Source: Rhynchopus euleeides
Lineage: Eukaryota > Euglenozoa > Diplonemea > Diplonemida > Diplonemidae
Assembly (NCBI GenBank): GCA_963210315.1
Contig: OY723283.1
Location: forward strand, 1,798,001-1,862,000
Reading direction: 5' to 3'
Length of the DNA stretch: 64,000 nt
Within the stretch, counting starts at the first letter, position 1, and each line of letters begins with the position of its first letter. The notes beneath the pieces were generated by a model that was not told the DNA's origin, ran no database searches, and saw nothing but the letters and a program-made list of their open reading frames with translations. Positions 54,201-64,000 of this stretch are shown piece by piece. The position numbers were made by a program, and so were the translations under genes.

Positions 54201-56882
54201 GCGCTGGAGGGTGCGAAGCAGGAATCCCAGCAGACCCAGCAGACCATCAGTGCTCTGCGCGAAGAGCGCGCACTGCTGCATCAGCGTGCTGACGATGCGG
54301 CACAGGCCTTGGAGCAGGCACGCGTTCAGCACGGCGACATGATGCAGCAGGCGCAGGCGAGCAGCAAGGAGGAGCGTGCCGCCCTGCAGCAGCGTGCTGA
54401 TGCCTCTGCGGCGTTGCTGGACGAGGCACAGAAGGATGCCCGCAAACGCGAGGAGGAGCTTGCGGGTGCCTTGCAGCAGTCGAACGAGACCATCGGCACT
54501 CTGCGTCAGGAGCGTGCACTGCTGCAGCAGCGTGCCGATGATGCGGCACAGGCCCTCGAGCAGGCGAAGCGCGACTACACCGAGACCCTCGAGCAGACGC
54601 GCAGGCAGCACGCCGAGGTGCTGCAGCAGGCACAGGAGACTGTGGGCTGCCTGAAGGAGGAGAGGGTTGCCCTGCAGCAGCGTGCCGACATGCTCTCGTC
54701 CACCCTGGAGCAGGCTAAGGGGGAGCACACGCAGCGTCTGGCTGAGGTGCAGGAGGCCGGCAACGCCGTGAGGGAGGAGCGGGCTGTTCTGCAGCAGGAG
54801 GTGGCGCTGAAGACCGCACACACCAGCGAGCAGCAGCAGACCATCGAGCGCCTGCAGGGCGAGGGCACCGCGCTGCAGAGGCGCTTCGATGAGGCACTCA
54901 GCGCCTTCAACCAGGCACGTGGGGACCACGCCCTGCAGCTGCAGCAGGCACAGGAGGCGTGCATCAGCACGGAGAAGGAGCGTGCCGCTGCGCAGCAGCG
55001 TGCTGATGATGCGGTCCGTGCCCTGGACCAGACGAAGCAGCATGCAGCAATTCAGCTGCAGCAGCGCGAGACCGACGCCGCACTTTCCCTGGAGCAGCAG
55101 AAGAAGGCGCTGTGCAGCGACTACGATGGGAGGCTCAAGGCACAGGAGGAGGAGCTGCGCGCAGCCACACATGCCGTGGAGGTCAAGAGCCACGAGTGCA
55201 TGTCCATGGAGACGATGCTTCGCGAGAGGGGGGCTGCGCATGACAAGTTCGTCGCCGACCAGAAGACGCGTTTCGAGGAGGCTGTGCACAAGGCGAGCAC
55301 CATGCTGGAGGAGAAGAACCGCCTGCTTGCCGAGGCGACGAACGAACTCGACGAGATCCGCTCCGAGATGCACGATGCCACACGCGAGCATGAGGCAGAG
55401 GCCAGCAACCTCCACAACAACGTGACTGCCCTGCGCCGCGAGCTGCGCGACCGCGAGTCGAAGTATGCCCTGCTGCTAGTCGCTGTTCCTCTCAACAAAC
55501 ACACACACAGGATTGTGCACGTCGAGCACCGCCTGCAGGAGACAGAGAAGCGTGTGGCAGAGCACGCGCACGAGTCGTACGTTGCGCAGGAGAGTATGTC
55601 CTTACTGTGCATGCGGCTGCACCACACCCACCACAGAGCTCGCTGGCATGTCTGCCGAGGTGCAGGCGGAGAAGGACAAGCTGCACCGCCACGCCATGGA
55701 GTATGCCTTCTGCCTGCCTGTTGGCTGCACCCTCACGTGGGTCCTCTTGTTCAGTGCACCGAACAAACACCGATGCCGCCTCCTACTCCCCTCACACCCG
55801 ATAGGATCTCGCACCTGAGCGACTCCCGCGACGAGGCTCGCCGTGCCCTTGCGGAACTGGAGGGGCGCTACAAGGAGGCCGTCAGTGCACGCACAGGTAT
55901 GCTGCCCGCCGCACCACGACCCGCACAACGGCACCCCACAGACGCCGCTGAGCTGTCGAGGTCGCTCGCCGCAGAGCAGTCGCGTGCCGAGGGGCTGCGC
56001 ATGGAGCTTGTTGCTGCACAGCACGAGCTGCTGGCTGCAGGTGAGGCTATTCAGGAGCGCGAGGTGCGCGCCGGGGCTGCCATCGAGGAGATGCGTGCGT
56101 CGCAGAAGCACTCGCAGGAGATGCAGGCCGAGCAGACGCGCCTGCGCAAGCAACTCTCTGCAAAGACCAGCGGCGACCACGCCGAGCTCCTCAAGAAGAT
56201 CGCAACGCTGGAGGCTACCGTCACGGAGAAGAACGACGAGATGGCAGAGGTCCAGACACAGGTCGCAGGCTACGAGTCAGAGAAGAAGAACAGCAAGCGC
56301 ACCATCAAGGAGCTCAAGGCCAAGCTTGGCGAGATGGAGGAGAGCGTGGCCGCCCAGCGCCATGCTGCCAAGGAGACCCACGACGGCCTGCGCGAGGATC
56401 TGTCGGTGGCGCAGGAGGCAGCTGACTTCGCAAAGGACGATGCCGACAACCTGCGCAAGCAGCTGCTGAAGCTTGTGCATGACCTCGAGTCCAGGAATGA
56501 GGAGGCGGACGCTCTGGAGGAGGACAAGTTTGCGCTGGAGGCGCGTGTGAAGGAGGTGGAGGACAGCGCGCACAAGTTGGCGGAGAAGTACACTGCCAAG
56601 GCCAAGGAGGGTTCGAAGTACAAGGAAATGCTGAAGACCACTGTCGACGACGCAAACCAGAGGATCGACACTCTCAACGAAGAGAACAACCGCCTCGAGA
56701 GCCTTGCCAACCAGTACCGCACGGAGCTGGAGGAGCTGGGCCGCAAGCACGAGCGCACACTGCATCGTGCATCCCTACAGTTCATCCGCAGCAACCTGTC
56801 GTCGGCCTTCGATGAGACAGAGATGGAGGCACCGCATTCCGCCCAGAAGGACAAGCCGCGGACCAGTGTTGATGCCCCCTAG
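51243..56882 (+). CDS. Giant coiled-coil protein, about 1,799 residues
   Basis: Five exons, 51243-55462, 55511-55593, 55637-55700, 55805-55896 and 55942-56882, sum to 5,400 bases. All four introns (48, 43, 104 and 45 bp) have GTATG donors and AG acceptors. Two of them are multiples of three and would read through. Residues 1-45 are a Pro/Thr-rich head (LGPLSTPTPHRRSTAFDKEN); nearly all the rest is continuous coiled coil rich in Gln, Glu and Ala. Between about 700 and 1300 it has repeated motifs of the type EERA-L-QQRADDA and LEQA. The gene resembles myosin-tail, centrosomal and Golgi-tether proteins in composition only. The start is the first ATG (CACCATGG) after an acceptor-like CTGCAG. It is likely structural; location cannot be read from sequence. 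Confidence 0.75.
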   Translation: MDDQSTPGRPAGAARTTLRKPPTPLGPLSTPTPHRRSTAFDKENYVAKSDFHALKVKLNRMTHSNTELQHELNEVRGKLHKKEDDFVRLFKEKRNLEVSQGVMRCELQSREARNASKDRINGLSQKVDELKDRLQRSEGDSQELTHNLAAATKEMQDELADLEQELEKEMSQREAFQHQAEQLEAALQSAHSLYETASAELKRTQTEMASSRAGVEESASRTSAMSKELEAAAARNAELSEALDRAGRERMHMAKELERVGQERSVQSEQMSAARKEHIALVEERAKIATELKQVQLNMQLQIESANETAARHKANCEQLLEAETAQRTEQAAMKETMRRLGEDAEEQARVQHDLREQLEVADSVAEENASLHHQNNHLAVELERYENEVREKTEAFRALQREANERAANQDRELQARLQALSSEANEKVAQITKRMGEQVRTAEEAGRRCAQELAELQTQGTAMLAQARNEIAELKQHVNDHERAADKTAEQHEAQVTMMQDCMAQVQRELKEKKQSAEQTARDHATQVAAAKDTISALRQERANLQEANATLETHKTQAAEQGKAASATIAELKQECALVQQRHTDAMHELQRLGEAGEQARRELEGQLRQATEVISSLKQDHAVLKQRADDAAQALEGAKQEAKAQLQQAHTQLQSAQQAVQCANEERAALQSRADDAVDQAKREGEAMLQQASRAAEEAKREYEETHDALSTLKQVHAALQQRSDDAVQSLQQCKAQLQQEAKETAQAKREYAQQLQARDEEHAKNMEQVQQHHAETVACLKEERATLQARTDEAEAALQRAREEFSEQTKQDRADVLQAWEQTKADVDEKMRVKSEEHAAALEESKEVLQQAHEERAALEEELKKERDMHATRARKGDDALSALKQERALLKQRAEDLVRSLEEAKKGSADAIERAREQHGEMLQQVTSMKEERAVLQQRADASTALLEDARKHGEELAGALQQANESRALLQQRAEQMSEALEGAKQESQQTQQTISALREERALLHQRADDAAQALEQARVQHGDMMQQAQASSKEERAALQQRADASAALLDEAQKDARKREEELAGALQQSNETIGTLRQERALLQQRADDAAQALEQAKRDYTETLEQTRRQHAEVLQQAQETVGCLKEERVALQQRADMLSSTLEQAKGEHTQRLAEVQEAGNAVREERAVLQQEVALKTAHTSEQQQTIERLQGEGTALQRRFDEALSAFNQARGDHALQLQQAQEACISTEKERAAAQQRADDAVRALDQTKQHAAIQLQQRETDAALSLEQQKKALCSDYDGRLKAQEEELRAATHAVEVKSHECMSMETMLRERGAAHDKFVADQKTRFEEAVHKASTMLEEKNRLLAEATNELDEIRSEMHDATREHEAEASNLHNNVTALRRELRDRESKYALLLVAVPLNKHTHRIVHVEHRLQETEKRVAEHAHESYVAQESMSLLCMRLHHTHHRARWHVCRGAGGEGQAAPPRHGVCLLPACWLHPHVGPLVQCTEQTPMPPPTPLTPDRISHLSDSRDEARRALAELEGRYKEAVSARTGMLPAAPRPAQRHPTDAAELSRSLAAEQSRAEGLRMELVAAQHELLAAGEAIQEREVRAGAAIEEMRASQKHSQEMQAEQTRLRKQLSAKTSGDHAELLKKIATLEATVTEKNDEMAEVQTQVAGYESEKKNSKRTIKELKAKLGEMEESVAAQRHAAKETHDGLREDLSVAQEAADFAKDDADNLRKQLLKLVHDLESRNEEADALEEDKFALEARVKEVEDSAHKLAEKYTAKAKEGSKYKEMLKTTVDDANQRIDTLNEENNRLESLANQYRTELEELGRKHERTLHRASLQFIRSNLSSAFDETEMEAPHSAQKDKPRTSVDAP

Positions 56883-58690
56883 ACTGAACATTGCGTGCCG
56901 CCGACCGACGCATCACATGACGAGCGAGTGATGCCTGGGTCGAAATTTAAAACCCGTCGTCAAAACTAGACCATACTCTCCCATTACATCGCCCCTAGAT
57001 ATCCCCTTAGATCCCCCCTTCTTCCCCTTCCCCTGCTCCTCTTGCAACTTCATTCTTGAGGCTATGTGCTGCTCAACGTGAACGGTTTTGCACCACAAGT
57101 GTACTGGTTTTTTTTTCCAAATTTCTTTTTCCATCGCAACCCGCATTTTTTCCGCGATGGTGCCGCCCCCTTTTTTTGTGTGAATGTCTAATACGTGATG
57201 GTGCCAAAAGCTATGCTCAAGTCTCCCGGCCATCGGTTCACCCACCCCCTTCCGAAGCCCACGCCACGGTGTGTCGACAGTGGAGCTGCTCTGTTCACCA
57301 GGTGCGCCCTTCGCTGAGTGACAGCATCACACTGGTGAACCCCTCCCCGTTTGATTCCCCCCTTTGAGCACCATCACTCTAGTTTTGTCAAAAATGCAGG
57401 CCCGGCGCGCGGCGATGCGCTGCGAGCGGTGCCTGATCTCCCTGCATTTGTCTCTCTTATGCACCCATTGGTTTCTTGTTGGGTGGTGGTGGGGCACTGC
57501 TCAGAAAGGTGCATGCCATTGCCCTGGGCGTCCTGCCATCACGCCAGGTCGGTGGTCGACCATACCTACAACACATAGGTGTTGGCGGAATGAGTGCTCC
57601 AAATTGGGGCGTCGCGATGCCCAAGGTTGACACACAGTGTTGATTCTTGAGCCATCCAGTGGTCTCCCCTCTCCCCCCTCAATGAGTCAATTTGAAGGTC
57701 AAACAATCACAACCGTCCCTTTCTTAGATCTTTTTGAATTTTTCTTGTCAATGAAATGTTCCTCTTCCCCACACACCATGTCCCCGAACTTGCCTTTATC
57801 TTCTTCTTATAACAACGACGCAGTGTTAGAGCCAAATCAATAGTGGCAAATGCAAGGCAGTGTCTCTTGGGCCGGGGCTTTTATTGGTGCCTCATCTTGG
57901 GGCCCGCTCTGCCTGCTGCGGGTGCAGGGGTTGTTGCCTGTTCCCGATATCAGGCCAGCACGCAAGGTCCGGCCGCACCGATTTTTTACAAAGAAATATC
58001 CCGATCCCTTTATAGCCCCACCCGTTCCCCGTTCCATCTTGGATGGGGAGGTGCCCGACTCGTAGAATTACACCGTTTTCCCCACCCACATTTGCCTTTC
58101 ACCCCAGCCTCCAATGGATGGGGAGGTTTCTTGCAGCCTTGTGTGTCCCGAATGTGGACTGAAAATATGCTCACAGACAGTATCTGTTCTTGGTGGGCTG
58201 TGGCTGGCGCTGTGCCGACAAGCTATTCAGGAGAACACGCGTCGCGCACATCGTGACGGCGTAAAGAGAATGGAAGAGCGTCTCTCCTGGTTAGGAGAGC
58301 TTCTGCTGATTTCTTCTCCCGCGCATAATTTTCGCGCGAAAAGAGCGGAAAAGTGACATTCAGTTGCCAACTGTGCACGAGGGTTTGGTAGTGTGAGCGA
58401 AGCCCCAATTGGCATGAAAACGAAGGAGAGGAAGGGCTTTGAATAATGTGAGAGCTGTTTTTTTCTTCACAAAACACACCCCTGACAGCTTCGCTTTCGC
58501 CCGACTAGAATCCATACCGAGACACCCAGAACCACCCCCCCCCTGGCGGCTCTGCTCTGCCACCCCTCTCTTTTTCTTCATCGAAATGGCGCACCCTCTC
58601 CGTAACTGTTGTAAATCAAGCCCTGTTCTCGCTGCCGACACCAAACCCCACAATGCATCACCCCACAGCTGCGCACACCACACAGCCGCA
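56883..58690. other. Spacer without recognisable gene
   Basis: Mixed sequence with lower GC than the coding regions; open frames under 140 codons without motifs. I see no gene. Confidence 0.45.
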
Positions 58691-60658
58691 ATGGCGGACA
58701 CATGCATGTTCTGTGCCGAGGAGCGTGATGTGTGGGTGGCGTACAGCTGCGGGCACACCAGTGCCTGCTACCGGTGTGGGCTTCGTGTGCGCTTCAAGAA
58801 TAAGAATAAGGAGAAGTCGCTGCTGTGCCCTGAGTGTCAGCAGAAGAGCGAGAGTATCTACCTCTTCAGCGACTCGGAGGACCGTGCGGATGGTGCGGAC
58901 ATCCGCGACAGATACTGGGCAGGTGTGTCCTACGAAAGCGAAAGCGTGCAGCAGGAAGTGGAACGCCTGGTGGGTCTGTGCTGCTCGCTGTCCAGCGACT
59001 GCGGGGAGATGCGGACCTACCACAAGACGAGCGATCTGAGGAACCATTACCTCAACAAGCACGACGCGAGCTTCTGCACCGTGTGCTTCGATGCGAGGCC
59101 AATGTTTCCTGCAGAGCAGACCCTTTATACAAAACAGGAGCTCCGAGCACACGAGTCGACCACCGAGCAGTGCCACCTGGATGAGTCGAACTTCTACGGG
59201 CACCCGCGGTGTGCCTTCTGTTCGACCCTGCATTATGACGTCGAGGCGCTGTATGAGCATGTCCACCAGAAGCACTTTCTCTGTGACATCTGCGAGCGGC
59301 ATACTGACAAGAAGCTTGTGTTCTACCGTGGCATAGGGGAGCTCATACAGCACTGGCGGGAGCACCACTACTACTGTGAGAAGTGCCACGACAAGCATGT
59401 GGGGGCACAAGACCACCACCCAACCGAGTGGGTGTTTGGGACGGATATCGACTTTGCTGCGCACAACGTATGCCAGCCGGATCTTGTTCTGTGTAGCAGG
59501 AGGTGGGCGGGGAGGGTGTGGGGGTGGTGGCTGGGGGTTCTGCTGATTTATAGTCTTCGTGCCGAATTGTTTGCCTTCCGTGCTATCCCTCCCTCCCACT
59601 CGCAGACGAAGGCGCACAACACGGGGACCGGGCGGAACAACCGTACCAATGTGATTATCATGGGCGAATCATGTATGTAACACAGGAGATGCCATGCACA
59701 CCACTACCACCCACACCCGACAGCCTATGCCGATGCACGGCGCCAGGCTGTCACACTTGGGCAGAACTCACGCGAGGAGGAGCGTGATGGTGCGGGTGGT
59801 GTGCGGCAGTCCTCCCAGATCACTTTCCAGCTGGGTCGGCGGCAGGAGGTTGTGCACATGAACCTGACTGGGAACCAGCAGGCCGAGCAGTCGCCGACAA
59901 GCGGGCGAGGCAGGGGTAAGGGCGGGAAGAAGGGTGGCAAGGGCGACGACTCCCAGGGCGGGCGGGGGTACGGGCGTGGCAGAGGCAGCGGCGCACAGCA
60001 GGCTGAGAGCGCCCCGTCCCCATCCTACCAGGAGCCGCGGGTGGAGGGGTTCAAGGAGCGGAACATCCAGCTGATGAACAAGATGAAGGCGAAGTTCGGA
60101 AACAACCTCACGAAGTTCAACCAGTTCCGTGTCATTTCGGCAGATTTCCTGAAGGGGCAGATGCAGACCGTAGACTACTACGAAAAGCTGGAGCTGTTCT
60201 TTGCAGGCGACTTCGACGACATCTTCCCAGACCTGGTGGAGCTTCTGCCTGACCGCAACAAGCAGGCGGGGCTGCGCCTCGCACACAACAACGCGAGGTC
60301 GAAGGAGAGGGGCATCGCAGACCCGCCAGTTCCTTCCACAGCGAAGTCTCTGCAGAGCAAAAAGCAGCAACAACAGCAGCAGCAGCAGCAACAGGCTGCA
60401 CCAAGCTCCTCCTCCTCTTCCGCAGCAGCAGGCGCGCCTTCATCCTCCGGCTCTGCCGCCTGGCTCAGCATGGCACGTGGCACGCCCGGCAACAGCGGCA
60501 CGTCAGGCCCGTCCGCCGACACCGCCGAGTTCCCCGGCCTTCCCGGGCAGGGCAAGGGCGGCAAAGGGGCGAAGGGGTCGAAGCCCAAGCCGAAAGGGAG
60601 TGCCGCCAGCTCCGCATCCAACTCTGTGTGGATGCAGAAGGCTCTTGCGCGGAAGTGA
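58691..60658 (+). CDS. ZNF598/Hel2-type RING E3 ubiquitin ligase (ribosome quality control)
   Basis: Exons 58691-59467, 59606-59672 and 59724-60658 (introns 138 and 51 bp, GTATG donors) give 592 residues. The N-terminal RING-like unit reads CMFCAEERDVWVAYSCGHTS, CYRCGLRVRF, then LLCPECQQKSESIY. Hel2-type zinc fingers follow: LRNHYLNKHDASFCTVC, ELRAHEST...GHPRCAFC, LYEHVHQKHFLCDIC, ELIQHWREHHYYCEKC, and WVFGTDIDFAAHN, which in this family precedes the splice-joined A-H-N-x-G region. The rest is low complexity (Gly/Lys-rich GRGRGKGGKKGGKG, a poly-Gln tract) around a helical block (FKERNIQLMNKMKAKFGNNL). Known members sense collided ribosomes and ubiquitinate small-subunit proteins to trigger mRNA and nascent-chain decay. 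Zinc ligands appear intact, so an active ligase is likely. Confidence 0.88.
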
Positions 60659-62143
60659 TGACATGATGCGGAGAGCGAGAGTGCAGGGGACACTGCGGCC
60701 TGCGCGGGTGATGCTCTGCGTGCCTCCAGAGGGGTGAGGGGGTGGGGGGGGCGGGGGAGGGGGGGGCGTCATGGAAGGTTTTATATTTTCCGGTCGCAAC
60801 TGTGACTCGAAGTGCCGCGCGGCAGTTCTCTCACTCACAGCTCTCGCGGCTTGATTGTACCCTTCTTCCTTTTTTTTTGCGAATCATGCAAATCTGCCCT
60901 GTGCCATGCCGTCCCTGATCTGGGCTGTGCTCTGTGCCCAAGCCACCCCCTCGGGGCACCTCGTGTGGGTTTTTTTCCTAGCCTTTCTTTGTTCTGGGGA
61001 TTTGGGGGGGGGGGGGGGCTGGGGTGGGGAAGGTGATCTCTGGTTTTGTTCGTCCCCCCCCCCCCCCCCCCACCCACCCATCCCCCCGCTTGGTCGTCGC
61101 AAACCGGCAATTCTAGCCTCGTCTTCAGCGCCACCCCTTCTTCAGGGAAGAGGGGGATCACCTTGCGGGATTGGTGTATGTGTATGCGTTTGTTGTGGAA
61201 AGGGAGTGCACTACCCGACTGCAGGCCTCAAGGGTGTATCGGCTGACCGCTTCCCTGAATGCACCCTGCATCCCAGGTGGTATTTTTTCAGCTTCCGAAA
61301 CAAAACAAACCCGGCAGTGTTTTGCATGAGGTAATCATCCAGCGGGAGGACACACCGATGGGGAACTGGCTTTTCCTCCATCATTTGATCCGAAAATAAT
61401 CAGCCTCTCCTTTGGTGCTGGCTAACGGGGGGCAGCCAAAAACTAAGGCAATAGGGGTGTCACACAATACAAAGAACGAGAAAAACACGATGATCCTATC
61501 CCCACCCTAAGCCATGCGGCATAGGGTTGTCAGCCAAATCAAACACACAATCCGCCGGGTTGTGACACGCAGAACGCTATTTTACGGATTAGGAAACCAT
61601 CTCTCATAAGTTGCAACCCTGCCACACTTCAGCCTGCCACCCGAGGGTGGGGTGGTGGTGGTGTGCCTCTCGGCCTGCGCTCTCTCCCTACTCCAGGCTG
61701 CTCGGCCCACCACCCGTCTGTCTTAGCCTATGCCGGCCCACCTGCTATCGGCGTATTTCTTCGTTTCTTGGCAGGGGCGTGGTGCTCGAGTCAAGGGGTG
61801 GAGGAGGCTTCTTGATCAAGGAGAAGGCTGGCCGCAGGGGAGTGCCCCATCCCATCCCCGTCACGGTGTTACCCTCTGTTCCCAGCCTCTGTTCTGTGTC
61901 GCATCCCATCCGCCTCAGCCCGTTTTGTAGTGTTGGGTTTGTTGGAGAGCGGAGTTGCGCATTGCATCGTGCACCGCCCAAGAGGCATCCCCCCATGGAG
62001 AGGCTGGGCCTGTCGTCTCATCTCGGCGCTCGCTCTGTCGTGCTACGCCGCTCCTGCGGATCTGCTGCACAATCATCTCCACCACCGCCATCACACCCTC
62101 ATCTCTGGATAAAAGGATTCTAGTTGACTAACAAAGCGGAACC
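60659..62143. other. Spacer and 5' leader of the last gene
   Basis: G-, C- and T-rich tracts (60736-60768, 61005-61020, 61057-61071) and no supported gene. The final 25 bases read GTTGACTAACAAAGCGGAACC before the ATG, including a branch-point-like GACTAAC. Confidence 0.45.
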
Positions 62144-63072
62144 ATGGCGTGGCAGCAGGCTGACAAGGAGAAGATTATGGACCAGCTGCAGGCCTGGACC
62201 GTCGGGATTAACGACAAGAACACCGGCGCGAAGGGTGGTCTGACGTACCTCGGCAAGTATGTAATCTAATTATGGCGGAGTGGTACGGGCCGCATTGAAT
62301 AGAGTTTTCTGAGTCCATTCCTGCACTGAAGGCAATGGACACACCCCCTCACGCCAAGACGCCTTGCCCTGTGCGCTGAGTCTTAGTAGCGAGGGGTAGA
62401 CACTTTTTCTGGGTGGAAAAGACAACACCCTTCGGGGTGGGATAGCCGCTGTGCAACACTGTTTTGTGCTGATGATCTCTGAACTTGGAACCCCCCCTCG
62501 CCAAGGTCGGGCTACACATCGCCACAGGCCTTAGTAGGGTGGGGGAGATAGCTGGGAGGAAGGTAGTCGTAGTCAGTGCGGTGGTGCCGCCTGCCGTGTT
62601 TATTCACCACCCAGCCTCGCTATGCGCGCGATGCGGACATGCGCCGTGTGTACGTAAGGTTGGGGAGATAAGCGATTGCTGTTTTCCGCGAGACACCTTA
62701 TCTTTTGTGAGCCCATCTATTTGCATTCGAAACGATACAGTTCACAGCGCACGCAACACACATTTGTGGGACCCTGCGCCCCTTTATTGCACCCCCATCC
62801 CGCCCTCCCTTCCTCATGTTTTTCCCTTCACCCCATCCACCCACAGGGAGGACCTGCACACGAAGGTCGAGTCGAAGAACGTGTACTTGGACATCAAGCT
62901 GCCGGCAGGCAGCAAGCCGACGGAGGAGTTCGGGATCTGGAAGCCGGTTGTGTCTGGGTCCATCAAGAACGCCCAGCACGGCGTGAACATCTCCTTCAAG
63001 GGCCAGTTCCAGTGCAAGAAGGACACGGACGGGATCTTCATGATCAAGTGCGACAGCTTCGAGAACGCATAA
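62144..63072 (+). CDS. Unknown small protein, 112 residues, two exons
   Basis: Exon 1 (62144-62256) ends GGCAA|GTATGT and exon 2 (62847-63072) starts after CCCACAG; the phase-2 join gives one frame. The protein begins MAWQQADKEKIMDQLQAWTV and continues with TKVESKNVYLDIKLPAG, EFGIWKPVVSGSIKN, GVNISFKGQFQCKKDTDGIF and IKCDSFENA. The second part alternates hydrophobic and polar residues as in a beta-rich domain. It is short, charged and has no signal or membrane segment, so it is probably a cytosolic binding protein. I do not recognise the family. The 590-bp intron is the longest confident intron in the window and contains no gene I can support. Confidence 0.7.
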
Positions 63073-64000
63073 GCCGTGCCGCTTTTGCATCTCCTCCCAG
63101 TGGGTAGCAAAAGCCCAGTGGGCCGGCACAGCCAACAGCTGGCAAGAGAAATCCGGGGTTGGATGTGGGGGAGGTGGGGCGTGTGATTCGTCACCCCCCT
63201 GTCTTCACCCCCACCCCCACCCACCCACCTAGCCAGCCAGCCAGCCAGCCAGTCCGTTTTTCTTCCATTTTCCAATCTCCTGTTTTCACCCCACGCCCCC
63301 CTCACTCTCCTGCGCCGGCAAATAAGAGTGTCAACCTAAGGGCATCCGCAGATGCAATCTCACCAACGCTCTTCGTGTGCTGTGTTGTATTGTGCCTTTT
63401 GTTTGCCAGTAATCTACTAGAAGAAGGAAGAGAGACTCGCGTCACCCGCAACCCCTTGCATTGCCCCCCCCCCCCCCCGCCATCCTCCATTCGTGTTTCT
63501 TTGGGTGCTGTTGTACGGCCCGCAACACGTCAGCTGTTGCGACAAGGGTGTCACTGCCACAGATTAACGCGAGTAGAGGTGTGGATTGCTGTGGGGTTGG
63601 CGGGTGGGTGGCAGGTGGGTCGGTGTGTGTGCAGTTCAATTTCTGAACCACACACACCCACACCCACCCCACCACCACAACCACTCCACTCCACTCCACT
63701 CTCCCCCCTACTTTCTCAAGAATAACGTACTGCCCCCCACCCCCTCTTCCTCGTCCTGTTGTAGGGATTGAGAACGCCGTCGTCGCAGTGTGGTCGACCG
63801 CAAGCCTGCCTGCCACCCTCCCCACCTCCCCCCCAATACCCATCAGCGTGATTGCCGCACTGACGTTCGCAGGGATGCTGTGCAGTTGATATGCTTTGTT
63901 CGTTTGTTTACTTGATTGCTTTATCATCTCACACATAATATCCAACACGACAGGAGACATTTCCACTATGGATTCTGCATGCAATGACACGCATCTGGAC
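63073..64000. other. Spacer to window edge
   Basis: Runs of AGCC (63226-63250) and CA/CCAC repeats (63640-63700), a C tract at 63465-63478. No supported gene; the frames present are short and repetitive. Confidence 0.45.

Noticed and set aside
52035-55415. 1,126-codon open frame on the minus strand
   Set aside because: It is the antisense shadow of the repetitive coiled-coil gene; Leu/Gly/Cys-rich composition reflects complements of Gln/Glu/Ala codons.
57540-57600. Possible 5S rRNA-like GGTCGACCATACC word
   Set aside because: Only about a dozen bases resemble 5S rRNA; internal promoter elements and the rest of the molecule are absent.
61611-62123. 170-codon frame before the last gene
   Set aside because: Composition is random, there is no motif, and it lies in likely spacer/leader DNA.

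Overview
This window is nuclear DNA from a unicellular eukaryote (protist), not a prokaryote. Protein-coding genes contain GT-AG spliceosomal introns, mostly 40-140 bp with GTATG-type donors. Products include eukaryote-only families (FYVE zinc fingers, a ZNF598/Hel2-type RING ligase, a LYR-motif protein). There is a fragment of eukaryotic large-subunit rRNA. Coding regions are GC-rich, and spacers are full of long C or G runs. All twelve gene models from 9.98 to 63.07 kb lie on the + strand. Most have a pyrimidine-rich tract ending in AG shortly before the ATG. That layout would fit an organism with unidirectional gene clusters and possibly trans-splicing (for example a diplonemid or dinoflagellate relative), but this is inference and I cannot name the species.

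Layout. 0-9.4 kb is repeat-rich. It holds a long palindrome (1079-1205) and a second copy of that palindrome split by three insertions of a TA-flanked miniature element with ends CCGTATACG (1462-2830). It also holds a minus-strand hAT-like transposase ORF interrupted by an assembly gap (3399-5780), a 388-bp direct repeat, and a second cluster of the miniature elements (8507-9394). 9.98-11.66 kb encodes a proline-rich protein with a C-terminal discoidin-like domain. 11.7-15.6 kb is spacer with ~200-bp degenerate tandem repeats. 15.67-17.5 kb holds the LYR-motif gene and a small basic unknown protein.

18.44-27.24 kb is the centrepiece: a very long acidic, low-complexity ORF with W-D-E5 repeats. 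It splices in phase into a module with two FYVE fingers, a C2-like domain and a histidine phosphatase (about 2,762 residues). 28.4-30.1 kb is a two-exon protein with tandem universal-stress-protein-like domains. 30.1-37.7 kb is spacer with two candidate foldback elements, dispersed hairpins and the minus-strand LSU rRNA fragment (about 34.4-35.5 kb).

37.7-63.1 kb contains an unknown 198-residue protein, an 873-residue coiled-coil protein with a terminal CxxC pair, and a 1,403-residue type I membrane protein of unknown family. These are followed by a secreted protein with tandem NTF2/SnoaL-like domains, a 1,799-residue coiled-coil protein with five exons, the ZNF598/Hel2-like ligase, and a two-exon 112-residue protein of unknown function.

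The genes do not form an obvious pathway; they look like unrelated housekeeping and cell-architecture genes. The most novel material is the FYVE-C2-phosphatase fusion and the nested TA-inserting miniature elements. The empty target of those elements is preserved in the same window. Gene models were read by eye from the sequence; exon joins rest on splice consensus and reading-frame continuity, not transcript data.
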